A stretch of 8,624 bases of DNA from assembly GCA_031267635.1 (NCBI GenBank), contig JAIRYX010000072.1, positions 1 through 8,624 of the forward strand, given 5' to 3'. The translations under genes were made by a program, and so were the position numbers. The notes under the pieces were generated by a model that saw nothing but the letters and a program-made list of their open reading frames with translations, searched no databases and was not told where the DNA came from. Source of the stretch: Planctomycetaceae bacterium. GTDB lineage: Bacteria > Planctomycetota > Planctomycetia > Pirellulales > Thermoguttaceae. Position 1 is the first letter of the stretch, and every line of letters starts with the position of its first letter. Shown here piece by piece: positions 1 to 6,555 of the stretch.

Positions 1-66
<66 letters not shown>

Positions 67-68
67 AC

Positions 69-1379
69 GCAAAATGGTTAATATACCATATTTTACGTGC
101 GATTTCTCTTTTCCTTGCCCGTGTTATTGCGAGCATTCCTGCCCGATTTGGAAAAAAATCTTTTGTTCGTCGAGCGTTTACTCTGGTCGAACTTTTGGTC
201 GTGATTGCGATCATTGGTATTTTGATCGCGTTACTTTTACCTGCCGTTCAAGCTGCGCGCGAAGCGGCACGGAGAATGCAGTGCAGTAACAATCTCAAAC
301 AGATCGGACTTGCGGCGCAAGTGCACCATGATGCGTTGCAAAAATTTCCGGCGGTCAATCTACACGACGAAATTGCGTCCCAGTTTATTGGCGTATCTCG
401 CGCTAATTTTCGAGGAAACGTTCCGCGTGTTTACGGCACGGCAAACGGCAAAACCTATGCGTCGCCCGGTCGGTGTGCATGGACGGTAATTATTCTCCCG
501 TTCATCGAGCAAAACGCTCTTTACGAAGCGATCCAGAGTAATACCGCCAAAGAAGACGGCTCGGCAGCGGCTGGCGGTTATCCCTATCCGTTCCCTGCGT
601 TTTATTATACCGGAAACACGCTGAATCAGTCGCATCCTGTTTATTGGACAACGATTTCCGCGTATGTTTGCCCTTCGTCCGGCGCACCGACAGGAACGAC
701 TTCGGAACCGGGACCATTAAGCTACCGCATGTCGCGCGGCGATATTCCATTTTATGAATGGGATTATCCGGGAACACGCGGTTTTGGAACTTCAGGAAGA
801 AAATATATTGCACCCACAGACGCGAATGCGGGTGGCGGCGAAGTGACGGTGGCAACGATTACAGACGGTTTGTCCAATACAATAGCGTTTTCTGAAGCCG
901 TCTATTCCGGTAACAATCCGAAACGTGCCAAAGGCGGTTTTTCCAAAACGCACAACGGTTATTCGAATCCGCCGAGTGCGCTCTTGGCAAAACGTGATGC
1001 GAACGGCGATTTGACCGGAGCGGTGGAAGAACAATATACGTCGGGGAAAGTTTGGATGGACGGTACGGCGGCATTGGCGGTTTTCAATACAATTCTTCCG
1101 CCGAACAGTCCCAGCGGCGGTCCCAATGTCTGGAATGAGGCAATTTTGAGCGCGTCAAGTCAGCATACGGGCGGCGTGAATTGTCTTCTTGCGGACGGTT
1201 CGGTTCACTTCATTGCAGAAACGATTCAGACACAACATCTGGATCAATTGCCGAGCGGAGTTTACGGTTATCACGGTGCAGTAGGCGACCAAACGCAACA
1301 TTACAAAGGTCAATCCATTTACGGCGTTTGGGGATCGCTGGGTTCCGCACAGGCAAACGATATGGCAACAATTCCATAA
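69..1379 (+). CDS. DUF1559 domain-containing pseudopilin-like protein, 5' partial
   Basis: This is a planctomycete DUF1559 (SBP_bac_10) protein. Members have a type IV prepilin-like N-terminus and are thought to be membrane-anchored or exported; their function is unknown and genomes often hold dozens of copies. The prepilin motif RRAFTLVELLVVIAIIG starts at base 168, with Ala before the Phe, the Glu at +5 and a hydrophobic helix. The usual LLPAVQAAREAARR and CSNNLKQIGLA segments follow. The C-terminal end has the diagnostic GGVNCLLADGSVHFI and GVWGSLGS. The frame is open back into the C run without any ATG, GTG or TTG before the TTG at 195, which lies inside the motif (the second Leu of VELL) and cannot be the real start. 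The ATG at 74 is in another frame. The true start is therefore lost upstream or hidden by an indel; the start given is the first whole codon after the C run. The downstream lipoprotein is a common partner of this family. Confidence 0.9.
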   Translation, partial: AKWLIYHILRAISLFLARVIASIPARFGKKSFVRRAFTLVELLVVIAIIGILIALLLPAVQAAREAARRMQCSNNLKQIGLAAQVHHDALQKFPAVNLHDEIASQFIGVSRANFRGNVPRVYGTANGKTYASPGRCAWTVIILPFIEQNALYEAIQSNTAKEDGSAAAGGYPYPFPAFYYTGNTLNQSHPVYWTTISAYVCPSSGAPTGTTSEPGPLSYRMSRGDIPFYEWDYPGTRGFGTSGRKYIAPTDANAGGGEVTVATITDGLSNTIAFSEAVYSGNNPKRAKGGFSKTHNGYSNPPSALLAKRDANGDLTGAVEEQYTSGKVWMDGTAALAVFNTILPPNSPSGGPNVWNEAILSASSQHTGGVNCLLADGSVHFIAETIQTQHLDQLPSGVYGYHGAVGDQTQHYKGQSIYGVWGSLGSAQANDMATIP

Positions 1380-1448
1380 AGTTAAAAGTTGCGCAAGCGG
1401 TTGTTTGAGCGACAAAGCTAAACATTCCGCTTGCAAAACTTTTAGCTT
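1379..1448 (+). terminator. Long hairpin between DUF1559 gene and lipoprotein gene
   Basis: Bases 1379-1400 pair with 1427-1448, giving 22-base arms with two adjacent mismatches (1391-1392 against 1435-1436), one G-T pair and a 26-base loop. The core arms are AAAAGTT..GCAAGCGG and CCGCTTGCAAAACTTTT. The stem starts on the stop codon of the DUF1559 gene. The sequence after it is T-rich (TTCTATTTTCTCGTTT) but lacks a clean T tract, so it could be a leaky terminator, an RNA processing or stability element, or an attenuator. The function is inferred; the pairing is visible. Confidence 0.5.
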
Positions 1449-1477
1449 CTATTTTCTCGTTTATAAAAGGAGTTTTT

Positions 1478-1972
1478 ATGACAAACAAATTATTGAATAT
1501 TTTGTTCGCTGCAATCCCGACATTATGTTTGCTCGGTTGCGGTAACGGTTTGACAAAAGTAACCGGAAAGGTTACACTGGATAACGAACCGGTCAAAGAC
1601 GCAGCGCTGATGTTTTCTCAAACAGAAAATCCGTCGGTCATGGCAACCGGAACAACGGACGCCGATGGAAACTACTCGCTTGTTACGTTTCGCGGCGGAG
1701 ATAAAGCGATCAAAGGAGCGTCGCCCGGTTCGTATATTGTTTCCATCGTCAAAAAAGAAGAAGACGGTCTGCCGAAAAAAGACACTTCTTTGATGACCAT
1801 CGAAGAGAAGGTCAACTACGAAATGTCTTTGTCAGGTTCGGGAATGAAACCCCCGAAGTACATTTACCATATTCCGCAAAAATATGAAATCGCGAAACAT
1901 TCCGGCTTGATCGCGGAAGTTCCGGCAAGCGGTTCGGTCGTGTGCGATTTTCCGCTCACGTCGGAAAAATGA
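1478..1972 (+). CDS. Small lipoprotein with carboxypeptidase-regulatory-like domain
   Basis: The gene encodes 164 residues. The N-terminus is a lipoprotein signal: Lys4, a hydrophobic stretch and the lipobox LLGC with the lipidated Cys at position 21, so the mature protein should be anchored in a membrane. The rest resembles the beta-sandwich carboxypeptidase-regulatory-like / transthyretin-like fold: VTGKVTLDNEPVKDAALMF at about 28-46, TGTTDADGNYSL at about 57-68 and a closing GSYIVSIVK strand. Such lipoproteins frequently follow DUF1559 genes in planctomycetes; their role is unknown, perhaps a structural or binding partner at the cell surface. The start is well supported by AAAAGGAGT at 1465-1473, with the AGGAG core five bases before the ATG. 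The gene may be co-transcribed with the upstream gene if the intervening hairpin is leaky. Confidence 0.85.
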   Translation: MTNKLLNILFAAIPTLCLLGCGNGLTKVTGKVTLDNEPVKDAALMFSQTENPSVMATGTTDADGNYSLVTFRGGDKAIKGASPGSYIVSIVKKEEDGLPKKDTSLMTIEEKVNYEMSLSGSGMKPPKYIYHIPQKYEIAKHSGLIAEVPASGSVVCDFPLTSEK

Positions 1973-1979
1973 AAGAGAC

Positions 1980-1991
1980 AAACTATAGTTT
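1980..1991. promoter_or_regulatory. 12-base perfect palindrome before the isomerase-like gene
   Basis: AAACTATAGTTT is a perfect palindrome 18 bases before the ATG at 2010. It contains TATAGT (1984-1989), the same hexamer that serves as the -10 candidate of the minus-strand operon. No good -35 is seen 17 bases upstream (TCGGAA at 1961). It could be a small operator, a -10 element or chance in an AT-rich gap. Confidence 0.25.
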
Positions 1992-2009
1992 TTACAAAAT
2001 CAAGATTTT

Positions 2010-2909
2010 ATGACAAACAATCATTTACAAAATTGTTCACGCCGTCAATTTTTGAAAACCACGACAGGTATCGCGGCAGCATTGACAACAACGCCGTTAG
2101 CTTTAGGAGACGAAGAGAAAACTTTATCGCCTCCATGTTACCGTTACACTTGTTCGTCGGTCAATTATGCGTCGCTTTCGCTTGAGGAAGCGTGTCGGCG
2201 GATTTCCGATCTCGGCTACAAAGCAATCGACATTTGGGACGCTATTCCTTCATGGTTGAAGTGTCCGCATTTGCAACACGCGGCGGAAGTTTTGAAAGCG
2301 GATGGATTGACAAAATTGCTGGAAAAATATCGTTTGAAACTCTGCGGTTTCTCCGTTTATGCCGATGGTTATGCAAAATATGCCGAATTGCTCGGACAAT
2401 GCGGCGGCGGAGTGTCCATTCAGGGAAGCCGCGCTCCGTCTGCCGATTCGTTGTCGGCGGATATGAAAAAATTCATGGAGGAACTCAAACCGGCAATTGA
2501 ACTTTGTGAAAAACATGATTTTTATCTGCTGATCGAAAATCATAGCGGAAAGACGTTGCTTAATAAATTGGATTCGCTCAAGGCGTTTGTCGATTCCAAT
2601 ACCAGTAACCGAATCGGAATTGCGTTGGCTCCGTATCATGTTATCATAAACAAAGAATCCGTTGCAGAAGCGATACGGATTTGCGGAAAACAACTTCGTT
2701 TTATTTACGTCTGGTCGCATGAACCGGACGAGAAACAAATGCCGGGCGTCGGAACAATCGATATGAAAGATTGGATCGTCGCATTGAACGAAATCGGTTA
2801 TTCGCATGCCTTCACGCCGTTCATGCACCATGAACCCGCACCTGACCGTATGGACGAACTTCATCGCCAATCGCTAAAGTATCTTCATGGTTTAGAAATC
2901 AGGAAATGA
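2010..2909 (+). CDS. Tat-exported sugar phosphate isomerase/epimerase-like TIM-barrel protein
   Basis: The protein has 299 residues. The N-terminus carries a twin-arginine signal, SRRQFLK at residues 10-16, then a hydrophobic Ala/Thr stretch ending near residue 33, so export in folded form is expected. The remainder matches the xylose-isomerase-like TIM barrel (AP endonuclease 2 type): the segment EEACRRISDLGYKAIDIWDA at 59-78, the LLIENHSGKT strand with Glu176, the ALAPYH segment at 205-210, MPGVGTIDMKDW at 244-255 and FMHHEP at 271-276. Compared by eye with sugar epimerases, only Glu176 of the four usual metal ligands is plainly kept; the expected Asp, His and Glu positions read Ala207, Tyr233 and Thr269. 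The substrate is unknown and the enzyme may be divergent or inactive. No Shine-Dalgarno sequence precedes the ATG. The gene lies 37 bases after the lipoprotein gene and 71 before an exported oxidoreductase, which suggests a shared role in carbohydrate processing. Confidence 0.8.
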   Translation: MTNNHLQNCSRRQFLKTTTGIAAALTTTPLALGDEEKTLSPPCYRYTCSSVNYASLSLEEACRRISDLGYKAIDIWDAIPSWLKCPHLQHAAEVLKADGLTKLLEKYRLKLCGFSVYADGYAKYAELLGQCGGGVSIQGSRAPSADSLSADMKKFMEELKPAIELCEKHDFYLLIENHSGKTLLNKLDSLKAFVDSNTSNRIGIALAPYHVIINKESVAEAIRICGKQLRFIYVWSHEPDEKQMPGVGTIDMKDWIVALNEIGYSHAFTPFMHHEPAPDRMDELHRQSLKYLHGLEIRK

Positions 2910-2927
2910 ATGTCGTTCTTTCATTTC
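2903..2927 (+). other. Small inverted repeat at the end of the isomerase-like gene
   Basis: GAAATGAA (2903-2910) and TTCATTTC (2920-2927) form an 8-base stem with a 9-base loop, overlapping the TGA stop. The stem is AT-rich and is not followed by a T tract, so it is unlikely to be a strong terminator. It may be a minor stability element or chance. Confidence 0.25.
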
Positions 2928-2980
2928 GCAAACTTTTATGAAATGACCAATAACTTATAAAGAAGAAAAAGGAATATAAG

Positions 2981-4306
2981 ATGCAAAAAGTAAAACAAAC
3001 ACGGCGAGAGTTTATGAAAATTGCCGGAATGACGGCAGCAGGCGTAACTTTGAGTTCGGTAACGCCCAAAGTTCATGCGGCGGAGGATAACACGATCAAA
3101 GTTGCTCTTGTCGGTTGCGGCGGACGCGGCGGCGGAGCCGTGATGGACGTGATGAAAGCAGGAGGACCAATTAAGCTGCACGCTCTTGCCGATATTTTTG
3201 AAGACAAAACCGCCGCGTATGCGAAAAATTTTGCGGCGGCATTTGGTGAATTAGGAACCGTTCCCAAAGAACGGCAGTTCACCGGATTCGACGCTTACAA
3301 ACATGCGATTGATTCTCTTGAACCGAAAAAAGACCTGATTTTATTGGCGACGCCTCCGGCGTTTCGTCCGGCACATGTGGAATATGCCGTAAAAAAAGGT
3401 GTGAACGTGTTTATGGAAAAATCATTTGCGATAGACGCACCCGGTTTGAGACGGATTGAAGCGGCGGCAAAACTCGCCGACGAAAAAAATCTCAAACTTG
3501 CCTGCGGTTTGATGTGGCGGCATAATCCTCCGCATGCTGAAACAGTGAAACGTGTTCAAGACGGCATGATCGGTGAAATTATGCACATGAGAACTTACCG
3601 TATGGAACCGGGAATCCGGTTAATTCAACACCGTTCCGGCGAAAACGAATTAGCGCATCAGATTCGGAATTATCATTCGTTTACTTGGACAAACGGCAGT
3701 TTCTTTCTTGACTGGTGTATTCACAACGTCGATATTCTTTGCTGGGCGAAAAACGATTGGCCCGAATCCGCTATCGGCATGGGCGGACGAACAACCGCCG
3801 ATATTCCCGGTCAAGTCTTCGATCATCAGCATGTGGAATATTTTTTCAAAGATGGAATCAGCTTGAACGGATACGCGCGTCATATGGCGGGAACGCCCTG
3901 TTTTTACACCGATTATATTCTCGGTACCAAAGGAATGGCGGTTCTTCTGGGCGGTTTCAAAATTATGAAGAACTGTTCGTTCGATTCCTCCAATGAAACA
4001 GTTTGGGCGTACAAAGGACCGACGCCAAATCCTTATCAGGTCGAACATCAATTGCTCATCGACGCCATCCGCAACGATAAACCTTATAATGAAGGACATC
4101 GTGCGGCACAAGCCGCGCTTGCCGGCGTTATGGGGCGTATGGCGTTTGAGTCCGGTCAACACATTCAATCGAAAGCCGCGCACGATTCGAACATTGAACT
4201 ATTTCCGGGACTTGATGAAATCACATGGGACACAAAACCGCCGGTCGAGCCGGACGCAAACGGTCATTATCCTTACGCGATTCCGGGCAAAACGGGAACG
4301 GTATGA
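2981..4306 (+). CDS. Tat-exported Gfo/Idh/MocA family oxidoreductase
   Basis: This 441-residue protein is a NAD(P)-dependent sugar or inositol dehydrogenase-like enzyme of the Gfo/Idh/MocA family, probably periplasmic. A twin-arginine signal is present (TRREFMK, residues 7-13, then a hydrophobic stretch ending at about VHAAE, 31-35). The Rossmann fold begins with VALVGCGGRGGG at 41-52 and continues with ADIFED at 70-75 and LLATPPAFRPAHVEYAVKKG at 121-140. The family EKP motif appears as EKS with Glu146-Lys147. The catalytic-domain signature is DWCIHNVD at 244-251, with His248 and Asp251. The length and the C-terminal NGHYPYAIPG segment fit the exported planctomycete subgroup. The specific substrate cannot be told. 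AAGGA at 2969-2973 sits seven bases before the ATG and supports this start. The neighbouring exported isomerase-like protein is often found beside such enzymes, suggesting a common sugar pathway. Confidence 0.9.
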   Translation: MQKVKQTRREFMKIAGMTAAGVTLSSVTPKVHAAEDNTIKVALVGCGGRGGGAVMDVMKAGGPIKLHALADIFEDKTAAYAKNFAAAFGELGTVPKERQFTGFDAYKHAIDSLEPKKDLILLATPPAFRPAHVEYAVKKGVNVFMEKSFAIDAPGLRRIEAAAKLADEKNLKLACGLMWRHNPPHAETVKRVQDGMIGEIMHMRTYRMEPGIRLIQHRSGENELAHQIRNYHSFTWTNGSFFLDWCIHNVDILCWAKNDWPESAIGMGGRTTADIPGQVFDHQHVEYFFKDGISLNGYARHMAGTPCFYTDYILGTKGMAVLLGGFKIMKNCSFDSSNETVWAYKGPTPNPYQVEHQLLIDAIRNDKPYNEGHRAAQAALAGVMGRMAFESGQHIQSKAAHDSNIELFPGLDEITWDTKPPVEPDANGHYPYAIPGKTGTV

Positions 4307-4402
4307 TATACTCGCTCATGTTACGCATGCATCATCAATCGAAATTGGGTAACTAATCAGTCGATAGAAGTCTTTTAGAGTATCTTGGCGGGAAAAAACC
4401 GA

Positions 4403-4462
4403 CAAATGGAGTTCTCCAATAAGCAAATGGGGGTCACCAATTGATCAATGGAGGTCTCCAAT
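4403..4462. repeat. Three palindromic units at exact 21-base period upstream of nadB
   Basis: Units of 18 bases start at 4403, 4424 and 4445: caaATGGAGttCTCCAAT, caaATGGGGgtCACCAAT and tcaATGGAGgtCTCCAAT. Each is a near-perfect palindrome of the type TGGAG-NN-CTCCA, the second being the weakest. A degenerate fourth half-unit, ATTGGAGTT, follows at 4470-4478. A spacing of 21 bases is two helical turns, which would put the units on one face of DNA, as for a cooperatively bound regulator. The array lies 150 bases before the likely nadB start and 96 after the oxidoreductase gene. The DNA also reads as a heptad-like WxSPI repeat in one frame, but no start codon opens that frame. Confidence 0.7.
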
Positions 4463-4612
4463 TTTGACGATTGGAGTTGAGCAAATCTTTCGCTAAAAGG
4501 GTTCTCATTAGATCCCGTGCGGAAGATTCGTTATATCCCTGAAGCATCAGAGTCTTTCCGATTATTTTTTTCATCACATTACATTACATCAAATCACACC
4601 AAATCCAATCCC

Positions 4613-6259
4613 ATGGCGTCCATTTCATCAACCGGTTTGTCGAGCGGCGCAATTCGTTATTTAGCGCCGTTTCATCCGAAATTACATCCTCATTTCTTTA
4701 CGGATATTCTGATTATTGGCGGAGGGCTTGCCGGATTTCGTGCCGCGTTGGCGGTGCATCCGTCGCTTCGCGTGCTGCTTGTTACGAAAGCCGGATTGGG
4801 CGATTCCAACAGCAACAACGCGCAAGGCGGAATTGCCGCCGTTTGGGACAAGTCCGATACGCTTGCCGAGCATGTCGCCGATACGTTGGTTGCGGGCGGC
4901 GAGCTGTGCGATCAACAAGTTGTCGAACACGTCGTTCAGGGCGGACCGGAACAGATTCGTAAGCTGATTGAAATCGGCGTAAAGTTTGATCTTAACGAGT
5001 CGGGTAACGAGATTGATTTGTCGCGCGAGGGCGGTCACGGACACGAGCGGATTCTTCACGCGAACGGCGATTCCACCGGACGGGAACTGATGCGCGGCTT
5101 GATTGCTGAAATCAAACGCCGTCCGAATATCCGCGTTTGGGAAAACACGTTCGCGTTGGATTTGCTGACGCACAACGGCGAATGTTACGGAGCGATTGCG
5201 TTTTGGGGACGGCAAGACGGTCGCGGCGAAAAAGAGATTATTTGGGCGAAACAAACGATTCTCGCGTCGGGCGGAATCGGTCAAGTGTATCGTGAGACGA
5301 CGAATCCCGATGTGGCGACCGGCGACGGCGTGGCGATGGCGTATCGTGCCGGCGCGGAGGTTCGCGATATGGAGTTTGTTCAGTTTCATCCGACCGTGCT
5401 TTATATCGCGGGCGGTAGCCGTAGTTTAATTACCGAAGCGATGCGCGGCGAAGGAGCGTATCTTCTCGACAAGAACGGCTCTCGGTTTATGTTCGATTAC
5501 GACAAACGCGGGGAACTGGCTCCGCGCGACGTGGTAAGCAACGCGATTGTCGCGCAGATGTTCAAGACGAACCACCCGAACGTTTATCTTGATTGTTCGC
5601 ACAAAGACGCGGCATGGGTTCGCGCTCGTTTTCCCGGCATTGCCGAAGTTTGCGGCAAATTCGGCATTGATATTGGCACGGATAAAATTCCGGTGCGTCC
5701 CGGAGTGCATTACGCGATGGGCGGCGTGACGGCGGACATGGACGGACGCACGACTGTGCCGCGATTATGGGCGGCGGGCGAAGTTTCCTGCACCGGCTTG
5801 CACGGCGCGAATCGGCTTGCGTCGAATAGTTTGCTCGAAGCGATGATTTACGGTGAATCGTCGGGATGGCTCGCGTCGCAGGAAGCGATGCGGCGGCAGA
5901 ACGATTATCATGTCGAACCGTTGGAAAACAAGCCGTTTCCGGGAGTAAGCGAAAACATCGACATTTCCGACTTGCGAAACGCCTTGAAATCACTGATGTG
6001 GCGACACGCCGGAGTCATCCGCAACGGCGGCGGTCTGACTGAAGCGTTGTCGAACATTGAGCGATGGTCGTATTACATTTTCGGCAGACAGTTCGACGCA
6101 CCGGCGGGCTGGGAGCTACAAAACATGTTGACCGTCGCGCGTCTGATTGTCCGCGGCGCAATTGTCCGCGAAGAGTCCCGCGGCTCTCATCAACGTCAAG
6201 ATTTCCTCTCCATGTTGCCCGACGGCGGAAAGACGCACTATGTCTGGAAAAGAGAATAA
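4613..6259 (+). CDS. nadB: L-aspartate oxidase (quinolinate synthase B subunit)
   Basis: NadB is the FAD enzyme that oxidises L-aspartate to iminoaspartate in the cytoplasm, the first step of de novo NAD synthesis; NadA then makes quinolinate. From the ATG at 4613 the protein has 548 residues, close to the usual ~540. FAD-binding DILIIGGGLAG lies at 31-41, the NadB-type SNSNNAQGGIAAVW at 65-78 and SREGGHGHERILH at 137-149. Then come QFHPT with His259, LITEAMRGEGAYL at 272-284, ELAPRDVVSNAI at 301-312, RPGVHYAMGGV with His366 at 362-372, GEVSCTGLHGANRLASNSLLE at 389-409 and the C-terminal REESRGSHQRQDF. These separate it from succinate dehydrogenase flavoproteins. A GTG at 4517 would add 32 residues of low-complexity sequence without homology to the family, so I prefer 4613; neither start has a Shine-Dalgarno sequence. 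No nadA or nadC is present here. The gene looks richer in GC than its neighbours. Confidence 0.95.
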   Translation: MASISSTGLSSGAIRYLAPFHPKLHPHFFTDILIIGGGLAGFRAALAVHPSLRVLLVTKAGLGDSNSNNAQGGIAAVWDKSDTLAEHVADTLVAGGELCDQQVVEHVVQGGPEQIRKLIEIGVKFDLNESGNEIDLSREGGHGHERILHANGDSTGRELMRGLIAEIKRRPNIRVWENTFALDLLTHNGECYGAIAFWGRQDGRGEKEIIWAKQTILASGGIGQVYRETTNPDVATGDGVAMAYRAGAEVRDMEFVQFHPTVLYIAGGSRSLITEAMRGEGAYLLDKNGSRFMFDYDKRGELAPRDVVSNAIVAQMFKTNHPNVYLDCSHKDAAWVRARFPGIAEVCGKFGIDIGTDKIPVRPGVHYAMGGVTADMDGRTTVPRLWAAGEVSCTGLHGANRLASNSLLEAMIYGESSGWLASQEAMRRQNDYHVEPLENKPFPGVSENIDISDLRNALKSLMWRHAGVIRNGGGLTEALSNIERWSYYIFGRQFDAPAGWELQNMLTVARLIVRGAIVREESRGSHQRQDFLSMLPDGGKTHYVWKRE

Positions 6260-6306
6260 GCTTGCGATTGTAGATTTTGTCTCAAAGGGACGTTAAAAAC
6301 AATTGG

Positions 6307-6371
6307 GGGCATTGCTGGCTACTAAGGGAGCTTGATAAATAAGGGCTACAATAATAAAGCCGTTCGGGTAA
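6307..6371 (+). repeat. Dispersed intergenic repeat, copy A
   Basis: This 65-base stretch aligns with 8225-8293. The best part is 37 bases long (6335-6371 against 8257-8293) with 31 identical by eye, starting with ATAAATAAGGGC in both and ending in TTCGGGTAA. The upstream part, GGGCATTGCTGGC followed by TAAGGGA, matches GGGCTTTGTTGGCG and TAAGGGA of the other copy less well. Both copies are in non-coding DNA, so this is an intergenic repeat family rather than a gene fragment. Confidence 0.7.
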
Positions 6372-6374
6372 TTG

Positions 6375-6397
6375 CAATGGTAAAACCTTTCGGCTAA
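6375..6397 (+). repeat. Second tandem copy of the 23-base repeat core
   Basis: CAATGGTAAAACC followed by TTTCGGCTAA repeats the 23-base core at 6349-6371 with a 26-base period and 18 of 23 identities. It matches the distant copy at 8271-8293 at 20 of 23 positions. The core pattern is CAATRRTAAA, three or four variable bases, then TTCGGSTAA. Confidence 0.65.
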
Positions 6398-6402
6398 CGA
6401 TG

Positions 6403-6440
6403 CAGTTGCCCAATGCGGATTTATTTGGCTTGGACAACTG
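6403..6440 (+). terminator. Hairpin downstream of nadB, possible weak terminator
   Basis: CAGTTGCCCAA (6403-6413) pairs with TTGGACAACTG (6430-6440), 10 of 11 positions, with a 16-base loop. The sequence after it (ACGCCATAGTTTTC) has only a short T run, so this is at best a weak terminator for nadB; it may instead belong to the repeat next to it. Confidence 0.3.
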
Positions 6441-6493
6441 ACGCCATAGTTTTCTATTGCGTTTTCAAATATTGTCTCCCAAAAACGAAATAA

Positions 6494-6546
6494 TCAGGAA
6501 AATGCCAATTCTAAAAACTTCGTGGTGAACGAATAAATTTCCCTGA
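6494..6546 (-). terminator. Nested hairpin after the minus-strand operon, candidate terminator
   Basis: An outer stem pairs 6494-6502 (TCAGGAAAA) with 6538-6546 (TTTCCCTGA), nine pairs including one wobble pair. Inside it, TTCGT (6519-6523) and ACGAA (6529-6533) form a five-base stem with a five-base loop. Read on the minus strand the inner stem is followed by GTTTTTAG. The structure begins nine bases after the stop of the small lysine-rich gene, where a terminator for the minus-strand operon is expected. Confidence 0.4.
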
Positions 6547-6555
6547 CAATTTGAT

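Larger units (their letters stand above)
6260..6555. other. Convergent spacer between nadB and the minus-strand operon
   Basis: No gene is seen in these 296 bases. They hold two tandem copies of a dispersed repeat (6307-6397), a hairpin at 6403-6440 and a nested hairpin at 6494-6546 close to the end of the minus-strand operon, all listed separately. Confidence 0.6.

Noticed and set aside
74..289. Short plus-strand frame from an ATG at 74, 71 codons
   Set aside because: It overlaps the DUF1559 prepilin motif in another frame and its peptide is Cys-rich without family resemblance. The ATG could belong to the DUF1559 gene only through a frameshift.
2250..2870. 206-codon minus-strand frame inside the isomerase-like gene
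   Set aside because: It is the antisense shadow of a gene with clear family motifs; the peptide has no recognisable domain.
4403..4483. The 21-base array as a CRISPR
   Set aside because: The units are 18 bases with 3-base gaps, so there are no spacers, and no cas genes are nearby.
4464..4492. Possible nadB promoter with TTGACG as -35
   Set aside because: No acceptable -10 lies at 16-18 bases (CTTTCG at 17), so I do not call it.
4495..4530. tRNA-like GGTTCTCATTAGATCCC
   Set aside because: The loop length is wrong for a T arm, and no acceptor, D or anticodon arms can be built around it.
4682..5389. 235-codon minus-strand frame inside nadB
   Set aside because: It is an antisense shadow over conserved FAD-binding segments, with an Arg- and His-rich peptide typical of reverse-strand reading.
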